A stretch of DNA of 36,576 nt, from assembly GCF_000264905.1 (NCBI RefSeq), contig NW_006763152.1, positions 369,309 to 405,884 of the forward strand, written 5' to 3'. Below the pieces are notes generated by a model that saw nothing but the letters and a program-made list of their open reading frames with translations, did no database searches and was not told the origin of the DNA. Numbering within the stretch: position 1 is the first letter of the stretch; the number at the start of each line of letters is the position of its first letter. Below, one piece after another: positions 17,896 to 27,872 of the stretch. The translations under genes were made by a program, and so were the position numbers. Source of the DNA: Stereum hirsutum FP-91666 SS1. Lineage: Eukaryota > Basidiomycota > Agaricomycetes > Russulales > Stereaceae.

Positions 17896-17995
17896 ACCTC
17901 CGGGCTGGAGTCGAACCAGCGACGGGGAGACTCAGATATTCATCATATCACTGACACACTGTATCACCCTGCTCTACCGGCTGAGCTACCGGGGG
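17896..17995 (-). tRNA. Array unit M, tRNA-like, loop 35 nt, first in transcription order
   Basis: The A box is perfect (TAGCTCAGCCGG). The acceptor CCCCCGG/CCGGAGG has one mismatch, and the anticodon stem GGGTG/CTCCC one mismatch. The loop starts ATACA, as in dispersed copy 2. The flanking sequence is unrelated to the other spacers, so this may be the edge or founder unit. Confidence 0.6.
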
Positions 17996-18565
17996 TTGCT
18001 TTGTTGATGGAGGTGGAGGTATAAGGAAGGAAGAAAATGGTCGAGATCGATGTACTGGTCCCGACCGCGGTGACCTAACCTCGGGGCGGGGTTCGATTGG
18101 AACAAAGGTATGAGTCGAAGTCGCCGTACAGAATAAAGCCGCCGAGCCTACCTTATACTTACTCCCTATGCACAAACCCTCTCATCGTCGCAAACGACGA
18201 GCAGCACCGACGATAGCAGTGGCCCGAGTCGAAGTTGGGTTACGTAAGATAGCATGGGAAAGGCGGGGAGCGAAAGAGGAAGTGAATTTGAGATTGGAGC
18301 GCTGCTGCATTCTCCGCTAGCCGCACAGCCAAACCCAGTCTTTACTCTCCATTTTCCGGCCTTTTCTCTTCTCTCTCTCTTTCATTCCTTTCTTTCCGCC
18401 TTGTCTAGCAAGCCCAGCTCTCTTTCTGTTTTCATATACCTCTTTCCTTTTCCTTTCCTCCGAAGCCTTGGGACGACAACGTTCAACGGTCGGAATATTT
18501 ACACAGGATCTCCATCTGGCCGATATCTAAACCGCATTCCATCTATCAAACAAAGTCCCAGCACG
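17996..18565. other. Spacer and 5' region of the RhoGAP gene
   Basis: 18300-18560 is strongly pyrimidine-rich (CTCTC and TTTCCTTT tracts) and is the likely leader of the RhoGAP gene. The reading frame is open upstream to 18254, but the upstream part encodes an unlikely hydrophobic, Ser/Phe-rich stretch. Confidence 0.4.
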
Positions 18566-21500
18566 ATGTCGATGATGGCCACATCCCCCGCACAACCCCA
18601 AACGCAAACACAACATCAGCCCATCCCATCTTCATCATCCTCTTCCACCACCTCCGCCTTATCACCCTCTCTCCCCATCCCCAACACAACCGCCGATGCC
18701 CCACTGCCTATCACCCGCTCCACGTCCGTCAAGTTCAAAGATCAGGTCAGCCCGCGCGAACAACAGCAGCAACACGCCCAACAATCTCATGCACACCCGC
18801 AACAACAGCAACAGCAGCAAACACCAGAAGTCCACGTCAACGGCTCACCGTTGAAGAAAGGACCTATACAGCGCACGCCGAAGAGCTCGTTACAGGGACA
18901 GGGACAGGGACAGGATGAGGCGGCGTGGGGGAAGAATTTTTGGGTGACGCTTGTCGATCCGCAGGTGAGAGTTCTCAGCCTTGGCTTTTGGCTTTTGCTG
19001 CGGTTTTTTGGAGACGCTGCTTTACGATGTTTGTGGGGATGGCGATGGCTATTGTTAGGGTTATGATACCGAGGATGGGCTATACGTTGCCTGTAGTGTT
19101 ATGCTCCGTTGTCGTGTTCGCGACGACCATCACTATCAGCAGCATCATTCTTCGTCTTCCACGCTCGCTCGCTCGCTGTGCGGGTGAACCACTCCCGCGC
19201 TTTCTCACAGCCCATAGACGATGTTCGTCCACCCATAAATGACGTTCGTCTATCCCTGCCAGCTCACCCATCATGTTGTCCTTCATCGGTATCGGTCTCG
19301 GCATCGATTGTCTCTCTATCCGAGTTCTATAATGTCCTGTCCTGTCCTGTTCATGCTATCTCCTCTTTCTCTGCTACGCTTCGAGCGACATTCACCCCTT
19401 GCAACTTAAGTTACCCTCCCCCGCCCGGCGCGCTTTGCCCCGACGCACGATTCTTACGGGCTTCCCACCCCGCTCCGTCGAAGCAAAGCGACGTTATTGC
19501 TACGTAGAATTCCTGCGCGTTGCTTGTCCATTGCCGTCGTGGCAATACCGTCGCATATCGCGGCAATGGAATCCTTTGCCGTCGTGGCAATATCCGCGTA
19601 TGTAGGGACGCGAGAGGTGAGAGGCGAGAGGCGAGAGGAAAGGCGTTCCTGGGCCTATCATAGTTCGAATTTTCGCACCCTTCGTACTCCTGTCCGCTTA
19701 TGTATTACCAGTCGTCCGTCCGTCTGTGGAGTCTGAGTAGCTTATTAGCAGATTCGTATGTCAGTCTGCTGTTCTTCATGTTCGTCTGGCTGGAGCGCTA
19801 GAGGCGTAGAAGCCCGTCACGCTAGACCTTGTCGTTGACATAGACGTAGCCTTGGACGTGCGCAGGGACAAGGGACAGGGACAGGGACATAGCCGAGGCA
19901 GGCTTCGAATTCTAAATTCTGATTCTGGCGGACAGCACTGGGTTGAACGTCGGATGCGAATTGCGTTCCGTTGGGGGACGTTGGGGGATGGTGGAAATGT
20001 GTGAGGTAGAGAATGAGGTGTGGCGTGTGGGGGCCCCTAGCCCTATACCGCGACCTGAAGCGATTTTGAGTTGACTTGAATTCAGGTTCTTTCGACGCGT
20101 TTCTCTCTATTCCTCTTCTTCCCTTTTTTTTTTTTTTTTTTTTTTTTTGGCCTCGTCATGCTCGCGATTCGTGCTCCTCGAACCGAACCGAACCGAACCG
20201 AACCTCGTTACTGACAATCTCTATCTCTATCTTATTCTTATTCTTTCTCGGTCGATCGCCACCGTCTTGGTTATTGAAACGCGGCGAAACGAAACGAATC
20301 TCATTCAACGGCGGCTATACGGCATGGAACGAAACGAAATGGGATGGGAATGGTATAATAGACCGGCGTGTCGTTTTTCGCTTGTCCGTCGACGGGCGAA
20401 GTTAGTTGGGATCCGCCTGTGGGCAATTTCGTGTACGTCCGCTTTTCTATTTTCTGTCTATCTTCTGCTTTCGTTTCGATTCGTATTTCTACTTACACGA
20501 ACGCGTCTCATCCTGCCACCGACACCGACGCCACCTCCTCCCTCTTCTGTTCTCTACTCTTCCTGTCCGGGTCGCTCCAATTGCCATCGTTCGAACCCGC
20601 CGCCTCCTCCCTTCCCCCTCCGTATCCTCACCTTTCTTTCTTTCTTCCTTTCTTTCTTTCTCTACTCTCACATCTCTCTCTCTCTCTCTCCGCCCCAACC
20701 TCCTCTGTTCTGTATTCCACATCCTAACTCATCCCCCACCCCCACTCTCGAACAGCCTCCCCCCAAGCGAAGAAGGCGAATGGTGGGAAATAAGCGACAA
20801 GACCCGCGGCGGGCTGCCGTATTACTACCATACGAAGACGGGACGGACGGTCTGGGATAAACCGGAGGGGTTCGTTATTCCGTTGACGGTGCTGCAGGTG
20901 AGATTTTATTCTCTCATTTTTTCAGGAGGATACTTGGGGTTTTTTTGGGGGGGCGGTTCGTTGTGTCTGGTTTGTTGGTCATCCTGTTTGTCGGTGGCTG
21001 GCAGGACGGATAGCAAAAAGGTGTGCGGGGCTTGGTGGTCGCGCGTTTCCGCTTTGGACGTTTATCTCTATTCTACCGAACGTACAGCGACATTTCTCTT
21101 GCTGGATTCAGCGCGGCTTTTGGCCCGCTGTGTGGCGCAGAGGGCTTTTTGAGACCGTCCAGCCGGTCTCCTTATCGTCCTTCCTCTAATTCTTCCTGTT
21201 CCTCTTCATTTTCTTTCCACCTTTCTCTTAATTTCAATCCTTCTTCCCTTCGTGACTAACCTCCCGTGAATCAAACAGAACACAGCCCTCGGCCGCCGTC
21301 TCTCTAAATCCTTCGACTTCACGACGTACGCAGACATCTCTACCTCCGGCACTGGCTCGCCTCCTACCAACTCAGCCGCTGCCACCACATCTTCCCCCTC
21401 TACCACCACCGTATCTCCCTCTCCATCCCAGCAACACCAGCAACACCAGCAACAACAACAGCAACCTGACGCATTTCAATCGAACCAAGCACAACAGCCC

Positions 21501-24500
21501 TCGGCTTGGTCCAACTCTAATAATAATAAAGCAGGACATGGACAACATCATCGGAGGCGCTCGTCGTCTTCTACGCGTGCGCGGTCGCATTCTGCGTCGA
21601 AAGCTAATGGTCACGCGAACGGGAATGGAGGCGTCGGGAATGGAGGCGTCGGGAATGGCAATGGCAATGGCAATGGCAACGCAGGGAACGGACATGGGAA
21701 GCAAGCACATTCGACCCCGGCGTCACCACAAGGCCTCCAACAACGCAGTCTATCCTCCTCCGAATCAACACATTCTCAATCGTATTCGCACGCGCAGGCA
21801 CAGTATGCGCAGGTGAGGTCGTATTCATCGCACGGGTACGGACACGGGCATGGAGGACACGCAGGACACGGAGGACATGGGTTGGGATTGGGATTGGGTG
21901 TGAGGACGGAGTTGGCGCCGATACCGGGGTCTCCGTACGCCACGGAGAAAGAGGGGAGTACGAATGGGGATGGCGGTAGGGATAGGGAGAGGGAGGGACG
22001 TGGGGAGGATAGTGTGCCGGGGACGCCGAGTTCGTCGAGGTTCGGTATGGGAATGGGCTTGGGCGGGTTAGGGAAGAAATCAGGGGAGAGAACGAGGGAT
22101 CCACCGTCGCCTTCACCTTCACCTTCGAGGCTACGTCTCTCGCCATCCGGGTCTGCGAATGGATCGGGTCCTCCGAGCCCAAGTCCGAGCCCGAGTCCGC
22201 AAATGAGACATCCACCGTCGCTCATGCCCGCCACCGCCACCTCTTCCTCTCCATCTCCCTCGCATGGCCATGGTGCAAGCACGAATTCGAATTCGAAGGC
22301 AAGCGCAGGTTTCAAACCGAAAAAGGTTCCGCCTCAGTCTCTGAATGCGGCGGTCGAACTTATATCGGGGAGTCCGCCGGGGACGCCTGTATATACGCAT
22401 TCTCCGGGGGCTGGGTCGGGAGCGGGGTCGCCATTTGGTCCTAGGACGACGCAAAAATCGCCACGGGTGTTCGTAAATGAGGGAAAGGACAAGGAGAAAG
22501 AGAAAGAGAAGGAGAAAGAGGGGGATGGGGATACGGTTTCGACGGAGAGTGGGTATGCGTCGCAGGGGGATCGGGAGGGGACGTCTGGGTCGGAGAGGGA
22601 GAGGGAGAGGGAGAGAAGGAAGGGGAGTGGGAATGGCGTTGGCGGGGGTGGGGGTGGCACTGGGATGGGGATGAATGGGGGCATGAATGGGGGAGCGGGA
22701 ACGGCGCTGAATGGGAATGGGAGTGTGAATGTGAGTATGAGTGTGAGGATGAGGGGGAAGGAGATTAGTGGGCCTGTTTTCGATAATGGTAAGTGTGTCT
22801 GGTCTTTTTTCGTTACTTTCTTTTGTCCTTGTTGGTGGTGGTGAGGGCGAAGCTGACGGTACGTTGACTATAGAAGCGACGCTGAACCTCAGTCCTGTCA
22901 AGTCGAGAGCAGGGGGCAGGCCGATCCCTGTGCAGGGCAAACCGCCGACGCTACAGAAGGGGCAGATCGCGACGTTGAGTACTGGGTGCGTGCGCCTGCC
23001 TTGCTCTCTCCGCTCCACGTTCCCGGCGCTCTTTTCACTTGACGCGTTCACTGACATGGATATATGCTACTCATTCGTGGGTGTGATCTGGCCGTTCTCC
23101 GAATACAGGCTGTATCCGATCCTACCGCAAGCGCTGGCAGAGGACATACAACAGTTTGTGGAGAGTGATTTCGCGAAGCAGTATTTCTCGACGCATAAGA
23201 CGGGTTTTATCTTTCGGAGGAAGGTTCCAATGGAGCAGATGATGACTTGGCAAAAGGTCCGTTTATCCCGTTGTTCCTCAACCCCCATCGTAATTTTGAT
23301 CATTGACTTGATTTTGTGTGCATGCGGCAGACTTCGCTCGCCGGCCCTCTTCTCAACGCGAACCGCTCCCTGCACAAAAACGCCGTCAAATCGTTCAAAA
23401 TCATCCAACGACTGATGGGCGACACCCGTGGGCCCTCCTTTCGTGGAGGTGGCGGTGGCGGGGGTGAGCAGCTCGCGGCCGTCTCCTCTGCGAACGCGTC
23501 GTCCGGCTCGTTCCATTCGTCGAATAGTGCGTCGGGGCATGGCGGTGGCGGTGGCGCAGGGGGGCCTGGTGGATTGGGTGGAGGAGCGGCTGGGAAGGCG
23601 TTGTTGGAGGAGGAGAGGTGGTTGCTTGGGGAGGGATTGACGCATGGTGAATTGAGGGACGAGATTTATTGTCAGGTTATGAAGCAGCTGACGGGAAACC
23701 CGAATCCGTACGTGCCTCTCCTCTTCATTTTGGTCGCTATATGCGCTAATTCGATGCGGTACATAGCGAAAGCGTCTTCAAAGGCTGGCAGCTCCTCTGT
23801 GTCCTCCTGGTCACCTTCCCACCCTCCAAAAACTTTGAAGCCTATCTACACTCCTTCCTCCACCAGCGCACCTCCCAAACCGAATCCCGTGTCGACGTCA
23901 TGGCGAAATACTGCCTCAAACGCCTCGCCCTCATCGCCAAAAAAGGCCCCCGCGGTAAAGCGCCATCCCTCTCCGAAATCGAAACCGCATCCGACGCCGC
24001 CTTCAACCCTTCCACCTTCGGCGAATCGCTCGACTTCATCTTCCGCCTCCAGGAGCGGATATATCCGAGCCAGACGTTCAAGGTCCCGATCGTCTTGCCG
24101 TTCTTGGCGGATGGGATTTTGGCGCTGGGCGGGACGAAGAGCGAGGGCATATTTAGGGTGCCCGGGGACGGGGAACAGGTGGGGGAGATGAAGTTGAGGA
24201 TTGATAAGGGGTATTATACGCTTGAGGGGGTGGACGATCCAAATGTGTTGGCGAGCTTGTTGAAGCTTTGGTTGAGGGAGCTATTGGACCCCTTGGTGCC
24301 CGATGAGATGTGCGTTTTTCTTCGTATTCTGCCCGTGCGTACGTGCGTGCTGACGCCTGTTGGTAGGTATAACGATTGTATCACGCACGCGCACGACCCA
24401 GAAGCGTGTGTCGCCGTCGTGTCGAGGTTACCGACAATCAATCGCCGCGTCGTCCTCTTCATCGTCTCTTTCCTCCAGATATTCCTCGACGAGCGAATAT

Positions 24501-24803
24501 CGAAGATTACGAAGATGACGTCTGCGAACCTTGCGCTCGTTATGGCTCCGAATCTGCTGAGATGTGATTCGGAGAGTATGGCCGTTGTGTTTACGAATGC
24601 TTCGTGAGTCCTACTTCCCTATGAATGAACTGATGCTGATCCTAAAACGGTGTGCTAGGTATGAGCAGACGTTCGTGCATAATCTGCTATTGCACCTTAG
24701 GTGTAACGAGGTTGACCCGGACTATAAGCCTCAGCATGGGCTTGGGGCTGTTCCGCAGACACCGCGGCCGTCGAGCTCGAAGGCACGGAACCGACGTACC
24801 TAG
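18566..24803 (+). CDS. RhoGAP protein with WW-WW-MyTH4-RhoGAP architecture (ARHGAP39/Vilse-like)
   Basis: Exons are 18566-18964, 20362-20432, 20756-20897, 21279-22788, 22874-22985, 23109-23256, 23331-23707, 23767-24309, 24367-24603 and 24659-24803: 3684 nt, 1227 aa, all phases consistent. WW1 spans the first junction (about residues 121-157: NFWVTL ... GEVSWDPPVGNF). WW2 is at about 163-197 (EGEWWEISDKT ... GRTVWDKPEGF). Residues 205-707 are low-complexity, rich in Gln, Asn, Gly and Ser. MyTH4 covers about 745-985 (LTHGELRDEIYCQVMKQLTG). The RhoGAP domain covers about 1005-1200 with the Arg finger in EGIFRVPGD and KMTSANLALVMAPNLLR. It should stimulate GTP hydrolysis by a Rho-family GTPase in polarity or cytoskeleton control. 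Introns 1-3 are unusually long for this gene type. Confidence 0.88.
18965..20361 (+). other. Large first intron (about 1.4 kb) of the RhoGAP gene
   Basis: Bounded by CAG|GTGAGAG and TATAATAG|ACC; the join restores the WW1 domain in frame. Other introns in this gene are 55-381 nt. It contains a 25-nt T run (20124-20148), five CGAAC units (20179-20204) and repeated GCCGTCGTGGCAATA segments near 19530-19595. It could hide an alternative first exon or a non-coding RNA, or an insertion. Confidence 0.55.
20124..20204. repeat. Poly-T tract and CGAAC pentanucleotide repeat
   Basis: 25 consecutive T at 20124-20148, then CGAAC repeated five times at 20179-20204, close to the end of RhoGAP intron 1. 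The T run is on the sense strand well upstream of the acceptor. Confidence 0.8.
20630..20690. repeat. Pyrimidine microsatellites in RhoGAP intron 2
   Basis: TTTC/TTCC repeats at about 20630-20663 followed by a TC dinucleotide run at 20673-20690. Confidence 0.8.
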
Positions 24804-26280
24804 TCTCACCGCCCGTTAAATTCAACATTCACTTGCAGGCTTGTCCTCCTCCCTTTTCTCTGTTGGTTTCGATACGCTCTGAATGGACATGGCACCTTGC
24901 GGCGGGGCGATTTGGCGATTTCTTTGTGGTCTGTTCTGTATGTCTCTTTAAACCTTTGCATCGGCCCTCGTGTTGTGTTCGGCTCGTTCTTTCATTCGTT
25001 TTTCTTCGCCCCCAAGCTTTATGCTATTGTTCCATTATTCCTTCTTTCGCATGTGTATGTAGTCGTTCTGCCTCTCTCCTTCGATACACATTCACACTCT
25101 TTCCTCTGCCTGCGCACCCTCACTCTGACTCTCATCCTCGCCCAAACCGAATCTTCCTCTCGCCTTCAATGTCCTAGCATGTACCGGACAATCTCACACT
25201 CGCTTATTTCACATCCCTCGTCCGTCTCCCGCTTCACCTTCATATACCATTCCATCTCCTCTTCGACCTTCCCAACTTGTAGATTCATTCCAACATGATC
25301 CCATGGACTCTTCCGCCGACATATTCCATCTCACTGCATCTCTGGATTAGTAGTAGCCTCTTTTCTTTTCTCGGTTTCTTTGCCTCCGCGCACGCGTTCC
25401 TTTTCCTTCCTCCAGTCCCCTCCATCCTTTATCTCTCTGTGTCCTGTGATCACCTTCCTCCCTTGATATCCCATGGCCAGTCCGTCCGTCCTACTCTCTT
25501 GCAATACGTATAATCCAATACATGGGGCTCGGTTTCTAATTTATACCCTCCTTCACCATCGCATAACATCCATATCTCGGTTTCGGTTCACGGCACTAAC
25601 GCCACCCGGAGGGATATCACGTTGGCCTTGCCGAGTTGCACTTCTGCTTCAGGAACGGTAAGTGTTGAGCTCCCTTGGCTTAGAGGACCTATCCGGTCCT
25701 GGTCATAGGACTGATGGCAGTCATGTACGTTTTTTCACACCTCGTCATTCTTACCGGGTTTTCTTTATCCGGTACTATACTAACGCGTGAATTCCTATTG
25801 TTGCAGAGACAATATGTTCGAAGGCCAACTTCCCTTCTCCCATCTAACTACTGCAGGCCTAGGGAAGTCTTTGGCTTTGATCCGCCTGAGGAGCGTGTTG
25901 TTGTCGATGAATCAGCGAGAGAAATTTGCCAGAAGACTGATGCAGACCGCTTGCAGTAAGGCTCTCGATGTTCAGACATCGGCAACGGGTTTGCCATGGC
26001 GCTGTGGTTCTCAAGGCCTTGGGTGTACATTTTCCAGCGAATACAAGGGACTACATAGAGTGATGAGCCCTCTTCTTTCAGCTGACGAAGACTAGGCTAT
26101 GAAGACCGAAAACGTATATCGACCAATGAAGAGAAGCGCCCTCTGCATCAGTCATCCTCGAGGTCGAGTCATTCAAGTCTGGAGTAAAAGGTCGACCCTA
26201 AAATGTTTCATCGGTCTTGGTCATCTGGTATTCTTTTGGATATAGCTTTGCGGTCAGGCGGTACTGTGGATCAGTACGAT
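24804..26280. other. 1.5-kb region without a recognised gene
   Basis: 24830-25560 is pyrimidine-rich with many short frames, none with splice-consistent coding sense. A good donor (ACG|GTAAGTG near 25659) and acceptor (TTGTTGCAG near 25805) frame a 146-nt intron-like segment with CTAAC inside, so this may be a spliced 3' UTR of the RhoGAP transcript or a non-coding transcript. Confidence 0.35.
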
Positions 26281-26288
26281 CATATAAA
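26281..26288 (+). promoter_or_regulatory. TATA-like element of the aldolase gene
   Basis: CATATAAA about 200 bp upstream of the ATG at 26491. A second weaker candidate (TTTATAG) lies near 26412. Confidence 0.3.
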
Positions 26289-26490
26289 TGCAGAGGCTCA
26301 AGGGTGTTGTTTTGAATTATCCTTGCATCTTCATCTCACCTCGTCCTCTCCAGTTACCGCTAGCTAGCTCCTCGCTGCTGCTCAGTCTGCACTCAGGTCT
26401 TGGACTAGGTGCTTTATAGCTTGTGCTTTCTTGATTGGAAGCTTCTTGATACTCGTTCAACTTGGTAGCTACTTGCTGTATCTCGAAAAT

Positions 26491-27724
26491 ATGAGCTCTG
26501 GAAACACATTCTCTATGGCTCAGTTCCGCTCTCAGTCGCTGTTCCTCCCGCATAACTTCCGGCAGGTCCTTCGAAACAGCGTTCAAGGCGGGCCTCCCGT
26601 TCTCGGATACGCTGTCTTCGTCAACAGGTTCGTTGAACGCTGATCCATTCACTTCTTCCACCTTCCTGTCGCCGTCAAATCCAGACGTATGGACTGACAT
26701 TCTGCTATGTACGTCTAGCACGCAACAGCTACGATCCGTCGCAGCCCTCGGGTTCGACTTCGTGTGGCTCGACCCGGAACACTCTTCCATGAACGTCGAG
26801 ACTTTGACCGAATTGATCCATACCGTCAGTTTCGCAAGCGAGGGGCGAACCGTGCCGGTGGTGAGGGTGCCGGGTCATGGTCATGAATGGATCGCTTCGT
26901 CGTTGGATGCTGGAGCTGGAGGCATCATGATCCCTCAGATCGACACTGGTGAGCTTACTGTCCGTTCGAGTTTCTATATACCGATAGCTGACTCGTGCCT
27001 TGTAGCGGAGCAGGCACGAGAGGTCTGTGCCTCTGTGACGTTCGGAGCAAAGAACGGCGGAACTCGGTCTGTGCCACCGTTCCGTCTCATTCGAGGCGTC
27101 ACGGATGTGGTGCCAGAGGGTAAGACGATAATCGACGTCTGGAATGAGTATCCAGCCATCATAGCTCAAATCGAGTACGTGCTATCGACCCATCTAATTA
27201 CGGATACATCCAACAGACAATCTGACGTATGTTCATGCAGGTCTATGAAAGGAGTCGAGAATATCGAGGAGATCTGTCAGGTGGAGAGAATAGATTGCAT
27301 CTTTGTGCGTCCTTTCTTTCTGTCTCTAGGTCGATGTCACGCTAATATAACTATTACCATCCACGTAGATCGGTCATCTCGATCTTCGTATCAGCATGGG
27401 CCTCCCAATGCAACGTGGAGAGGTCGACGAGCCAGAGTACGCCGCCATCGTCAAGAAGGTGAACGATACGGCGACGAAGTATGGCAAGGCTATCGGCGGT
27501 TCTGCCTACCCACCCCGGGTGAAGGAACAGGGTGTGGGGAAACATTTCATCTTGATTGCTGGGTGTGTGGACGTTTCCTTTAATTTCTCAGAGTAACGCG
27601 GGAGGTCATTTCCTGACTCTGTGTTTGGAATAGCGACGCCCTTCACCTGCAGCAGGATAGGAAGACCCTCGCCAAGGCGCGTGACTTATTCCAAGAACCT
27701 GCACTAGAGCGACAGAAATTGTAG
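26491..27724 (+). CDS. HpcH/HpaI aldolase/citrate lyase family protein
   Basis: Exons are 26491-26627, 26719-26948, 27006-27174, 27241-27304, 27369-27562 and 27634-27724, giving 294 aa with all phases matching. Family members cleave or form carbon-carbon bonds of 2-oxo acids using a divalent metal in a TIM barrel. Visible motifs: LGFDFVWLDPEHSSMN (about 57-72), VPVVRVPG, DAGAGGIMIPQIDTAEQARE, NEYPAIIAQIES with the metal-ligand Glu, KGVENIEEI, ERIDCIFIGHLDLRISMG. The exon 1-2 join makes FVNS-TQQLRSVAALGFD, which fits family spacing; skipping the intron gives a stop. The substrate cannot be told from the sequence; 2-dehydro-3-deoxyglucarate or 4-hydroxy-2-oxoacid types are possible. The start could also be the Met at 26515. 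Confidence 0.85.
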
Positions 27725-27872
27725 TTGTTGGACGAAGTGATAATGGTTGATGTGCGGAGACAATGTATGGACTTTTCCTTCGACTGTACACTGGCATCTC
27801 GAATCCAATAGATGGTAGCTCTCACGTATGTTCTCAATCGTCCATGGGAGGGGGTCAGCCGCACTGCAACAT

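Larger units (their letters stand above)
14899..17995 (-). repeat. Tandem array of tRNA-like cassettes (12 complete, 1 deleted)
   Basis: Units repeat every 241-264 bp for most of the array (252-306 bp for the last three steps). All are on the minus strand. Each has CCTCCAG...CTGGAGG ends, an A box (TAGCTCAGCGGT), a stem usually GGGAG, the motif GAAAGAT, a variable core, CTCCC, then a B box (GGTTCGACTCC). Between units lies a conserved spacer with CATGCGCCACTCG, and in most cases a plus-strand A-run that becomes a T-run 25-60 nt past the RNA 3' end. Spacers and tRNA parts are both conserved, while the loop core is not. This is not a CRISPR array: units are long, transcribable and structured. 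Confidence 0.8.

Noticed and set aside
14899..17995. CRISPR-like reading of the regular repeats
   Set aside because: Repeat units of about 245 bp with Pol III boxes and cloverleaf pairing, in a fungal genome; no Cas genes and no short repeat-spacer pattern.
18254..18565. Upstream extension of the RhoGAP frame to an earlier ATG
   Set aside because: The added 104 residues come from a CT-rich leader and look non-coding; the ATG at 18566 begins normal protein sequence.
22131..23057. 308-aa minus-strand frame
   Set aside because: Antisense shadow of the repeat-rich RhoGAP exon 4; low-complexity Arg/Pro translation.
25295..25513. Hydrophobic 72-aa frame resembling a secreted protein
   Set aside because: Lies in a pyrimidine-rich stretch where all frames give Leu/Ser/Phe-rich peptides; no supporting features.
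26628..26718. Alternative acceptor near 26690 for aldolase intron 1
   Set aside because: It shifts the frame into a stop; the acceptor at 26718 keeps frame and restores family spacing.
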